Shown: positions 10,020-19,614 of the stretch, one piece after another
Position numbering within the stretch: the first letter of the stretch is position 1
How the letters are laid out: every line of letters begins with the position of its first letter
Source of the DNA: Flabesymbios commensalis
Lineage: Eukaryota > Annelida > Polychaeta > Terebellida > Flabelligeridae
Length of the DNA: 64,000 bases
Assembly (NCBI GenBank): GCA_964017125.1
Contig: CAXHKU010000910.1
Coordinates: 88,284-152,283, forward strand
Direction of reading: 5' to 3'
The notes under the pieces: model-generated
What the model was told of the DNA's origin: nothing
The model's input: the letters and a program-made list of their open reading frames with translations, nothing else
Databases searched by the model: none
Program-made: the position numbers and the translations under genes

Positions 10020-13000
10020 GACTGGGAAAAATGGGACCTTTTACCCAGCATTCCTCAAAATCTGTTAGTCGGATCTGTTATAAAACACATAGCACTTCTT
10101 TCTGGTGCCTATCGAATAATGTGGCCAAGTTTGGTGTCTATACATCAAATACTCTAGGAGAAATAGGGGCGCAATTTTTAAATAGTGGAAGAGGATTAAA
10201 AATAATAATATAGTTGAAAGTATTTAAGGAAAAGAATAGTTTGGGCGGCTTCGCCCAAACTAATAATGCAGTAACTCGACAACGGTTGGGCGTAGAAAAA
10301 AACTAAGCACACTTCATGGCAGTAGTTTTCCAAGGGCTTTTCAGAAATCATACTGATTTTTCTGTATTTTGATTTTATGACGTCATCATTACGTAATAGC
10401 TTCAAACTTGCTCATATAACTCAGTAACGGTTAAAGAAATGAAGTTTTCGTAATAGACGTTTACCAGGTACTTTTAGTCAGGCTTCTCAAAAAACGAAGA
10501 AAATTGAGGATTGCTCTTTTAGTTTTATCGTTATGACGTCATCGCGATATTCTACACTTGGCCTTATATCTATAACAATTAATTTTACACAGTTTGCTTG
10601 CAACTTGTTTATTTGCGACATCTCCCTAGGCTTTCAGGAACACTAATCAGATTGAAGGTAAATAATTTATTCGCTGAGTTATGACGTCATGAAGTTCTAA
10701 TGTATTACCTATGGGAGAAAATCAACGTCCGGTTACTTGAAAACTAACAGCGCCAACGCTTTAAAAACTCGTAGGAATTTGGAGGGTGCCCTAGAGCATG
10801 TGTATGTAAAATATGGAGAGGATCGGTTGAAAACTCTAGGAGATATGAGGTCCTGAAGGTCCAATGTATTACCTATGGGGAAAAATCGACTTCCGGTGTT
10901 TTTAAAGCGAAAGCTCTGTAAACTTGTGGAGTATTGTAGGGTACCCTGGAGAGTTGGCACGTGAAATTGGGAGAGGATCGGATAAAAACTCTGGGAGATA
11001 TGGCGATTTGAAAATCGCATAATGTATTATGACTGGGAAAAATGGGACCTTTTACCCAGCATTCCTCAAAATCTGTTAGTCGGATCTGTTATAAAACACA
11101 TAGCACTTCTTTCTGGTGCCTATCGAATAATGTGGCCAAGTTTGGTGTCTATACATCAAATACTCTAGGAGAAATAGGGGCGCAATTTTTAAATAGTGGA
11201 AGAGGATTAAAAATAATAATATAGTTGAAAGTATTTAAGGAAAAGAATAGTTTGGGCGGCTTCGCCCAAACTAATAATGCAGTAACTCGACAACGGTTGG
11301 GCGTAGAAAAAAACTAAGCACACTTCATGGCAGTAGTTTTCCAAGGGCTTTTCAGAAATCATACTGATTTTTCTGTATTTTGATTTTATGACGTCATCAT
11401 TACGTAATAGCTTCAAACTTGCTCATATAACTCAGTAACGGTTAAAGAAATGAAGTTTTCGTAATAGACGTTTACCAGGTACTTTTAGTCAGGCTTCTCA
11501 AAAAACGAAGAAAATTGAGGATTGCTCTTTTAGTTTTATCGTTATGACGTCATCGCGATATTCTACACTTGGCCTTATATCTATAACAATTAATTTTACA
11601 CAGTTTGCTTGCAACTTGTTTATTTGCGACATCTCCCTAGGCTTTCAGGAACACTAATCAGATTGAAGGTAAATAATTTATTCGCTGAGTTATGACGTCA
11701 TGAAGTTCTAATGTATTACCTATGGGAGAAAATCAACGTCCGGTTACTTGAAAACTAACAGCGCCAACGCTTTAAAAACTCGTAGGAATTTGGAGGGTGC
11801 CCTAGAGCATGTGTATGTAAAATATGGAGAGGATCGGTTGAAAACTCTAGGAGATATGAGGTCCTGAAGGTCCAATGTATTACCTATGGGGAAAAATCGA
11901 CTTCCGGTGTTTTTAAAGCGAAAGCTCTGTAAACTTGTGGAGTATTGTAGGGTACCCTGGAGAGTTGGCACGTGAAATTGGGAGAGGATCGGATAAAAAC
12001 TCTGGGAGATATGGCGATTTGAAAATCGCATAATGTATTATGACTGGGAAAAATGGGACCTTTTACCCAGCATTCCTCAAAATCTGTTAGTCGGATCTGT
12101 TATAAAACACATAGCACTTCTTTCTGGTGCCTATCGAATAATGTGGCCAAGTTTGGTGTCTATACATCAAATACTCTAGGAGAAATAGGGGCGCAATTTT
12201 TAAATAGTGGAAGAGGATTAAAAATAATAATATAGTTGAAAGTATTTAAGGAAAAGAATAGTTTGGGCGGCTTCGCCCAAACTAATAATGCAGTAACTCG
12301 ACAACGGTTGGGCGTAGAAAAAAACTAAGCACACTTCATGGCAGTAGTTTTCCAAGGGCTTTTCAGAAATCATACTGATTTTTCTGTATTTTGATTTTAT
12401 GACGTCATCATTACGTAATAGCTTCAAACTTGCTCATATAACTCAGTAACGGTTAAAGAAATGAAGTTTTCGTAATAGACGTTTACCAGGTACTTTTAGT
12501 CAGGCTTCTCAAAAAACGAAGAAAATTGAGGATTGCTCTTTTAGTTTTATCGTTATGACGTCATCGCGATATTCTACACTTGGCCTTATATCTATAACAA
12601 TTAATTTTACACAGTTTGCTTGCAACTTGTTTATTTGCGACATCTCCCTAGGCTTTCAGGAACACTAATCAGATTGAAGGTAAATAATTTATTCGCTGAG
12701 TTATGACGTCATGAAGTTCTAATGTATTACCTATGGGAGAAAATCAACGTCCGGTTACTTGAAAACTAACAGCGCCAACGCTTTAAAAACTCGTAGGAAT
12801 TTGGAGGGTGCCCTAGAGCATGTGTATGTAAAATATGGAGAGGATCGGTTGAAAACTCTAGGAGATATGAGGTCCTGAAGGTCCAATGTATTACCTATGG
12901 GGAAAAATCGACTTCCGGTGTTTTTAAAGCGAAAGCTCTGTAAACTTGTGGAGTATTGTAGGGTACCCTGGAGAGTTGGCACGTGAAATTGGGAGAGGAT

Positions 13001-13235
13001 CGGATAAAAACTCTGGGAGATATGGCGATTTGAAAATCGCATAATGTATTATGACTGGGAAAAATGGGACCTTTTACCCAGCATTCCTCAAAATCTGTTA
13101 GTCGGATCTGTTATAAAACACATAGCACTTCTTTCTGGTGCCTATCGAATAATGTGGCCAAGTTTGGTGTCTATACATCAAATACTCTAGGAGAAATAGG
13201 GGCGCAATTTTTAAATAGTGGAAGAGGATTAAAAA
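10020..13235. repeat. Satellite array 1, type C block: three 1011-bp monomers plus a partial
   Basis: Full monomers start at 10020, 11031 and 12042 (exact period 1011), followed by a partial from 13053 that stops in the sequence TTAAAAA before the right arm. Type C differs from A by scattered substitutions, for example ACCCAGCATT for ACCCCGCATT and CATCGCGATA for CATCACGATA. It also has a shorter TAA tract, which accounts for most of the length difference. The hairpin and all three TGACGTCA sites are intact (10378, 10534 and 10682 in the first monomer). The three copies appear identical to each other. The 95-residue minus-strand frame repeated here is a satellite by-product. Confidence 0.93.
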
Positions 13236-13293
13236 CTAGAGGGACCTGTGCCAAGAAGGCACAGGAAGTTTGGGCGCCTAAAAAATTATCTAG
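13236..13293 (+). other. Right arm with terminal hairpin and CTAG end (copy 1)
   Basis: Immediately after the last TAA-side base, CTAGAGGGA leads into CCTGTGCC / GGCACAGG, an 8-bp stem (13245-13252 with 13258-13265) with loop AAGAA. Then come GTTTGGGCGCC, an A-rich run and CTAG at 13290-13293, followed by T. The same 58-bp segment ends array 2 at 48514-48571. A GC hairpin before CTRR followed by T is the signature of a Helitron 3-prime end. Here 24 nt separate hairpin and CTAG, more than the usual 10-12, so the match is imperfect. GTTTGGGCG repeats the left half of the satellite hairpin. Confidence 0.55.
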
Positions 13294-14051
13294 TTTTAAA
13301 CCACAAAATACTGAGAGATTTAGATTTTGGTCTACTAACCCTTACAACGCTGAAATATTTTTGCATAAACCATGGATGGGTAAAACAAACAAAAAAGTGT
13401 AATTTTACATGAAATTAGTGTCTCCAGGAATCAAAAGGTCCAGATTTTCAATTAAATAAAAAAGATTTAAAATAAATGGTGCAACTTCATGTTTAAGCAT
13501 TATTATTTAATACTGTTTAAATAATTTGTAAAACAATATATGTATATATGGTTTTATTAGAGCTTTATATCATGGAAACGTGCAAAATGGCATGTCCTCA
13601 GAGAAAATTCCACTATTTAAAATTTCACTGTAGGATACAAATACACAATAGAATTCTAATAATTACATGTTATGGCTAGACATTGTTTACTTAAACTAAT
13701 CAAAATTCGACTTAAAATTGGTATTTATATATATATAACTTTGATGAATATACATGTCTCCACATTTGCACTCTACCCCGTTACCATCATTGCAGCATGC
13801 TCCAGCAAGTGACTAATCATAAACTAAAATTATAGCAAGTGTAGTTTGACACACTGAAGGGCCTTATACAAGTTTTTCACCTTGAAATAATTAATATTGT
13901 TGAGTGACAAGTTATTCGAAACAGGTATTACCAAAACATTAGAAAATATTATTTTGTTTTTACTACTCCAATCCTAGCATTGTGGATCTAAAAAACGATT
14001 TGGTTTTATGCTTGCTGGCCTAGAACAACTGATATGGGGACTATTTCCACC
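13294..14051. other. Right flank R1, part shared with R2
   Basis: AT-rich non-coding DNA that aligns with 48572-49215 at roughly 90 percent identity by eye. R1 has an extra segment of about 65-75 bp near 13669-13741, and the two also differ just after CTAG. No gene or RNA is recognised. It shows that the arrays share outer flanks and were copied as part of a larger locus, not only as an isolated element. Confidence 0.65.
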
Positions 14052-14940
14052 CGTATGATATATTTTTAAATTATTGCCCATATATTTTCATTAATCCCAA
14101 AAATACTTATACACCTTAGTACTTCGTTCCACTCTAATCCTTTTCCAAGAAAAAGGAACGGAGTAGTAAATTAACTACTGCAGATTATTGTTTTGTCTTT
14201 GACAAACCCTGCTAGGAAATAGTATTAGATGATGTTATTGTTTTTAACCAAATTTTTAACAAACATAGCAATTTGATCCTCATTCGTACACCTGGGCCCA
14301 GGCTACTATACATATCTAGTACTGTAACCCATAGTCTAGAGGCCTATTTAGTTCCAAAGTTGACTGTGTACACTGTTTCATTAGAAATCCAGACTAGAAC
14401 ATGTATCTAAAGTTAGATAAGCCTGTGGATTATTAACAATAGTCCGCTTAATTTTCCGGACCTTTTTTTTAACACTGACCATGAGCCCTGCTAGTCAGAA
14501 TTGGGATGATGCCATGTTTCATTATTACACCAAAACAGCAATTTAATGGTTGAGTTTCAGCATTTGTTTTCATAATGGAATATGTTTGTAGTATGATTCA
14601 CTGTCGAGAGTCCGATAAAACACGCAGGGATAGAAACTTTATAAATTGTAGGCCTTCACAGAAGCAAGGAGTCTGTCTGTGGACTTGATTGCATGTATTT
14701 TAATCTACAGCTTGATATGATTACAATACATTCACAAATGTGTATCACATTATGTTCAAATCAAGAGTAATGCAGTTTCTATTACGCTTTATTGTTAGCC
14801 TACACTTGTCACTTTATTTGTTTTTTAGTTAGCCATTGGTCCTTAGGCCGAGTGCCAAGTTCCAAGGAGATCTTAATATTGGCCGATTTTTCATTAAACA
14901 TCGTTTATAATTCTACCTTGTTAATCAATACATCAGTTAT
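14052..14940. other. R1-specific DNA, nothing coding recognised
   Basis: This DNA is absent from R2, where sequence equivalent to 14051 joins sequence equivalent to about 15743. A hairpin is visible: ACTTCGTTCC (14121-14130) with GGAACGGAGT (14155-14164), nine of ten bases pairing. GTCCGC and CCGGAC near 14443-14461 form a short imperfect palindrome. No gene, RNA or clear element ends are seen. Confidence 0.5.
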
Positions 14941-15174
14941 AACAAGCATTCGCCAGGCCGTGGGAGTCCTGTACCCAGATTTATCTGGTGCTAAGCGGAC
15001 TCTCAGGTTACCTGGGGGTAGCAAACACTGATAGACGCGCTGAACACAAGAAAAAGAGCTTCAATAACTGAAGAAATGCTACTGTAGATGTACAAGCACT
15101 CGCCAGGCTGTCGGAGTCTTGTACCCAGATTTATCTGGTGGTATGCGGACTCTCAGGTTAACTGGGGGTAGGCC
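14941..15174. repeat. Alpha repeat, two tandem copies (about 150 bp)
   Basis: Copies are in phase at CGCCAGGC, 14951 and 15101. Each carries CCCAGATTTATCTGG, which is self-complementary, then GCGGACTCTCAGGTTA and a GGGGGTA end. Open frames across it change frame from copy to copy, so it is not coding. Further copies lie at 15460-15829 and 49226-49300. The family is not recognised. Confidence 0.7.
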
Positions 15175-15459
15175 TACAACTCATGACTAGGGAAGAAACA
15201 AAGAAGAGGAAGAGGGACTGATCCAAGGGTGTGGACCCCATTAATGCAATGTAAGCGGGGGGTGGGGGGGTGGGGGGGGGTATGGTGGAGTAGAATGTGA
15301 AATTAGAAGGAGAAAGGGGGTACGGGAGTGGAGAAGTCGGTGGATGCTCGCTTCTCCAGGCCCATGGAGGCTTGAAGTCGCTGTAGCCCTGCGAAGCAGG
15401 TTACCACAGACGGCCCTTTTTAGTTTAGGCCCAGCTAGTAGTGATAAGCCTACTATTCT
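15175..15459. repeat. Beta repeat, copy 1
   Basis: About 285 bp running from a CAACTCATGA start through GTGTGGACCCCATTAA, a G-rich tract and GGCCCATGGAGGCTTG to GCAGGTTACCACAGAC. It is related to 15830-16105 and 49301-49560. This copy lacks the pentanucleotide tail of the others and has an expanded G tract. Coupled to alpha repeats, it looks like the 3-prime part of a retroposon-like composite. No reverse transcriptase is present and the family is unknown. Confidence 0.6.
15257..15280 (+). repeat. G-rich tract able to form a G-quadruplex
   Basis: Runs of 6, 7 and 10 guanines separated by single thymines lie on the plus strand, long enough to supply four G-tracts. The matching place in the other two beta copies has only GGGGGG followed by AGTAAAG, so this is an expansion private to this copy. 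Confidence 0.8.
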
Positions 15460-15829
15460 ATTTGCCGGGGAGTCATGTACCCTGATTTGTCTGGTGCTAT
15501 GCGGACTCTCAGGTTAACTGGGGGTTGCAAACTCTGATAGATGTGCTGAACACCAGAAGAAGGGCTCCAATATCTGAAGAAATGCTACTGTAGTTGAACA
15601 AGGACTTGCCAGACCGCGGGAGACCTGTTCCCAGATTTATCTGGTGCTATGCGGACTCTCAGGTTAACTGGGGGTAGAAACACTGAAAGACTCGCTGAAC
15701 ACCAGAAGAAGAGCTCCAATATCTGAAGAAATGCTACTGTAGTTGAACAAGCACTCGCCAGGCCGTGGGAGTCCTGTACCCAGATTTATCTGGTGCTATG
15801 CTGACTCTCAGGTTAACTGGGGGTATAAC
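15460..15829. repeat. Alpha repeat, tandem copies
   Basis: Copies are in phase at about 15460, 15607 and 15756 (period 147-149 bp). They share the self-complementary CCCAGATTTATCTGG region and an ATGCTACTGTAGTTGAAC linker. The last copy is cut short by the next beta repeat, repeating the alpha-then-beta order seen upstream. Confidence 0.7.
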
Positions 15830-16105
15830 TCATGATCAGAGAAGAAACAAAGAAGAGGGAGAGGGTCTGATTTAAGGGTGTGGACCCCATTAAAGCAAAA
15901 TAGGCGGGGGGAGTAAAGTAGATATAAAAATTAGAAGGTGGGAGGGGGTACGGGAGTGGGGAAATAGGTGGATGCTCGCTTCTCCAGGCCCATGGAGGCT
16001 TGGAGTCGCTGTAGCCCTGCGGAGCAGGTCACCACAGACAGCTGTGGAATTAGCTCGGAGCGGGTCGATAAGATTCTATTGTATTCTATTCTATTCTATT
16101 CTAGT
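15830..16105 (+). repeat. Beta repeat, copy 2, with TTCTA tail
   Basis: Same composite as 15175-15459 but ending GCGGGTCGATAAGATTC and a TTCTA pentanucleotide run at about 16074-16103. A simple-repeat tail at one end is typical of target-primed retroposons (SINEs or truncated LINEs). I cannot find tRNA boxes or LINE protein similarity, so the family stays open. The 60-residue frame at 15972-16154 spans repeat and flank and is not supported as a gene. Confidence 0.6.
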
Positions 16106-16799
16106 TTACCAGGTTTACATGAACAATAATTTGGAAGAAGCAAAGTCACATTAGACAAGGCCTAAATTAAAATGATCAACTGAACTTCTGAAGTGAATTT
16201 CGCTGATATTTTAGTCATTTCTCAACTGATTTTCATGAGATTTTGAAAACATTAGACTAATTTTCAAAAGAATCCCTGGGCGATAATAAAGGTTTCCATC
16301 ATCCACTGATTCAGTATGGCACTATGGGTGAAAAAATTGATAACTGAATGACGTCCTTCTAATGTACTAGTCTATAGTCTATGGGAGACTGGGCACCCAC
16401 TAAACGAATTCTAGAATTCTACTAGATAGCAAATACTCACTTTTGAAAATGGACCTAGATTATTCAATTTAATTTTGCAAAATGTTTGCCATTGTTAGCA
16501 ATTAGGCCTAGGATTTGACTAGAAAATGCCTCTGCAAAATTTCAAGGAAATCAGTTCAGAAATAATGAAAAAATCAGCGAAAATCATGCGATCCCGGTTT
16601 GATTATGATTTTGGATAGACCTATAGTAAAAGTCTCATTAAAATATGTCACTTTTGCAATGCATGTTTTTTTAATTGATATTCTGAATACTTATATTATA
16701 CTTATATTATACTGCGTAGGCGCTGAATGTTCTAGGGAATGTTAGCCAGTAAAATACTTAACATTCTGTCATTCACACTTCACAGAATTTTTTGATATT
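16106..16799. other. End of unit 1; contains a diverged orphan satellite sub-repeat
   Basis: No gene is seen. At 16341-16390, TAACTGAATGACGTCCTTCT followed by AATGTA and CTATGGGAGA matches the order of the satellite segment GAGTTATGACGTCATGAAGT, TCTAATGTATTA, CTATGGGAGA. TTTCAAGGAAATCAGTTCAG near 16550-16570 is a weaker relative of the sub-repeat GAGAATCGGTTGAAAA. This suggests a single old sub-repeat outside the arrays, possibly close to the ancestral unit. Confidence 0.45.
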
Positions 16800-16986
16800 T
16801 TAGAGCATTTAAAACTCACCTGTAAGCGTATTATTTGATTTACCCACGAGTAATGACTTGGTACTCTAACACAGTTTTCGTTTGTTTCCTTTACAGTTTT
16901 ACGTGACAACGGTGAAGACTAATGGAAGATAAAGATACAGGAGCTGTTCAGCTGCTTTGATGATTTTGATAGGCATATAAATAATA

Positions 16987-17182
16987 TAGATCTTGTAATT
17001 TTCGCATATTTAGATTTGCGCGAATTTATGATTTTGGGACTTCTCAGGAATTTTCGTTAATTTGTGAATTTTCAATTTCGATGATGGTAGCGCTATTATA
17101 ATAATAATTTTTGCAAGATCCTTAAAATCGCGAATTTGCCCTCCTCTCGAAAATTAAAACCTCTCGAATATTACCAGATCTA
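16987..17182. mobile_element. MITE-like element with 18-bp inverted repeats (second copy)
   Basis: Duplicate of the element at 188-383, carried along by the 16.8-kb duplication and not inserted independently. Confidence 0.5.
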
Positions 17183-17674
17183 CAGTATAGAAATGAGGGT
17201 GACAAAATATTTAAAAATTAGACATTTTTAATAAGGGCGATAAAAAATAATCTAAATAAAAACATAGTTGAAGCAATGTTTTTTGTATTATTTTAAATTA
17301 ACTGTTCTTTTTTGGAAATTGTCATCTTTCTGAAGTAAGTTCAGCTTAATCTAATGTCTGTGCTCATCTAAAACAGAGACGAAAACATGGTGGACATAAC
17401 TAGTTATTTGATATCTTATTTAATTTAGAAATTTCCTTTATTATTACTATCTATATTGTAGAACTGTGGGTTTTTTTTAGTACTGCTGGTGAAGAAGTTT
17501 CATGTGTAAAGCTAGCACTATGATAAATTTTCAGCAAACTCATTTGATTTGTATAAATCAGGTTGGAGATTTAATGTAGCAACATATAAACATTATAATT
17601 ACAGGGTTAAGGATGATCTAGATATTGACCACATATTTAACTTTGTATAACTGTGTCGTTGCTGATTGGAAGTA

Positions 17675-17774
17675 TTGTACATATATATTGTATATATTTT
17701 CTTCTGAGAATGTAAATATATATATATATATTGTACATATATATTGTATATATTTTCTTCTGAGAATGTATATA
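17675..17774. repeat. Two-copy 56-bp minisatellite (second copy)
   Basis: Duplicate of 876-975 at the constant offset. The copy number is the same, which is notable for a tract prone to slippage. Confidence 0.7.
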
Positions 17775-17981
17775 GGCAGGCTGGTTTATAAATCATACAT
17801 TACAATGATCGTAGTTTGATGGCTAGCATTGAAAAAAAATCACCACTAAATTTCAAATAACTCGATACAAATTTTGATGTTATAACCATTTCTGAAACTT
17901 AATTAAGTGATGAAGATTATATGGATTTTAATTTACAGAATGGGTGCTTATTAGAGTTTTTAATGATCATATAGTGTACGT

Positions 17982-18125
17982 CAGAGGTGGGCAAGTGGTC
18001 GCCACATCGCCACATGTGGCGGCAGAAGCAAAATATCTGTAATGTAAATATTAAAAAATGACCATTCAGAGCACCTGAAAGTAGCCATTTGTGGCGACAG
18101 GACTCATTTCGCCTGCCCACCCATG
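17982..18125. mobile_element. Small hAT-like MITE (second copy)
   Basis: Duplicate of 1183-1326 at the constant offset, with the same CAGAGGTGGGCAAG left end and the same unclear target duplication. Confidence 0.45.
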
Positions 18126-19034
18126 CACGTGATTGTGGGCTTTGTTTTTAAATCAGAGGGTGTGCGTTTATTGGAATATGGGTGTTTATTAGAATAAAAA
18201 AAATACAGTATATATAATTATACATATGTGCATGTAGCTTTTCATATATGTCCTTTTTTACAATTGCCATATAATTTAAATTTTGAAGATGGAAAATGTT
18301 ATCTCTATTGTTTTTGTTTATTTTTTTTAATTGATTGTTAGCATTATATCCAGTCATGCATATAATCTTCACTTTTATACTACATTGTATTGCAGTGGCA
18401 AACGTTGATAAACTTTTAATAATCTAATATTCCTCTTTGTTCAGTTATTTATTATTTGATGGGAATAGCAGGTGTATTGATGCAGTTGTTTTTTTATTCG
18501 GAAAATATAGACTTAAAATATATATATATATAACTTTGATATCAGTGTTATATTTTAATAAGTTACCCTACTTTTGTGTTTCAGTTTTTTTGTGATTATT
18601 TACAAAATATTTTGCACTACTTACTGGGTTTTTTTTGTAGATAAAATATGTATTTGAATGTGGTGGAAAAAAAAAATTATGATCAGTTTATTTCATCCCA
18701 AGAGGGTAAAACTGCTGACCACTGGTTTAAATTGAAATGTGAAACCACCCAACCCTGCTGGACGTTGTGTAATTATAAATAAAAATATGAAAATGTTATT
18801 ATATTTGTGTTGTGTGACTGTGGTGTGTGAATGATTGAATAAAAAACTCAGTAAAATATATATTTTTTTATAAAATCAAATTGTTTTTCTAATCTAGTCT
18901 ACTGCTGATCTAAGGTAAGACTCACAAGTTATTTGCAATTAATTAAAGAAATGTGAAATGAATAATTACAAATAAAAATGCTAGTTTTAAATGTGTAGAA
19001 TAAAAGTAAAGTATTTTAAAAAAGTGAAAACATA

Positions 19035-19183
19035 CTGTGGTATTGGCTGTTTGTAATATCGTAGAAGGTCATCCGTCCGGCCGGCCCTCAGTAGCCCCGT
19101 GTAGACACGGGACTCACCTTTCATGGGATTAGGTGAGGCACGAGGAAGAGTGGCGGGGTCACGTATTACAGCCAATAACACAG
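19035..19183. mobile_element. 149-bp TA-flanked MITE (second copy)
   Basis: Duplicate of 2236-2384, identical including both internal stem-loops and the TA on each side. Confidence 0.6.
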
Positions 19184-19614
19184 TACATTTGTAGCTATTA
19201 TGAGTCCAATCAGGGTGAAATCCATTTCTACTCAGTTAAAAAAAATTTACAATTTTTTTCAAATTGAATTTGCATATTACAAGAGCTGCTGATGGCAGAA
19301 AATACAATTTTTTTTTGAAATGGTGACCCCCGACTGGACTTATATATATATTAGTTTTTACAAAAAGGGGGGGAATCCATGCCAATTTTTTTTTCAGGCA
19401 TGGCTACATTAATGTATAGTACCATCATGCTAAGGACATGTGCTGTATTAAACATTATTCTTAATGATATATGTCAAGTAGTTATTGAGATATGAGATAT
19501 TTTGCATTTTCGTCAAATCGTAATTTTCGATCGCCTCTAGTTTGTAAACGGTGATTGACAGGTCGTGACGGGGTCGACCATGGAATTTGCTTTGGAGAGG
19601 TGAACAAAAAAAGT

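Larger units (their letters stand above)
1..16799. repeat. Copy 1 of a duplicated unit with 16,799-bp offset
   Basis: The sequence from position 1 reappears from 16800 with a constant offset of 16,799. By eye the match is complete from 1 to 4374, covering all of the non-satellite left flank and about one and a half satellite monomers. The first difference I find is C at 4375 versus T at 21174. The match already exists at base 1, so the duplication probably extends left of the window and 16,799 may be a true tandem period. The unit holds a left flank, satellite array 1 and right flank R1. It is either a very recent segmental duplication or an assembly effect such as two haplotypes joined end to end. 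Confidence 0.85.

Noticed and set aside
13064-13402. 112-residue plus-strand frame crossing the array 1 / right arm boundary
   Set aside because: It is the type C satellite frame continuing by chance through the right arm; the equivalent frame does not exist at the array 2 end.
14443-14616. Pogo/Tigger-like element ends (GTCCG and CCGGAC motifs near 14445 and 14610)
   Set aside because: The motifs are short, and I could not define matching inverted ends or a TA target duplication.
14792-15031. 79-residue plus-strand frame
   Set aside because: Its C-terminal half lies in an alpha repeat that shifts frame between copies, and its N-terminal half is single-copy DNA with no recognisable domain.
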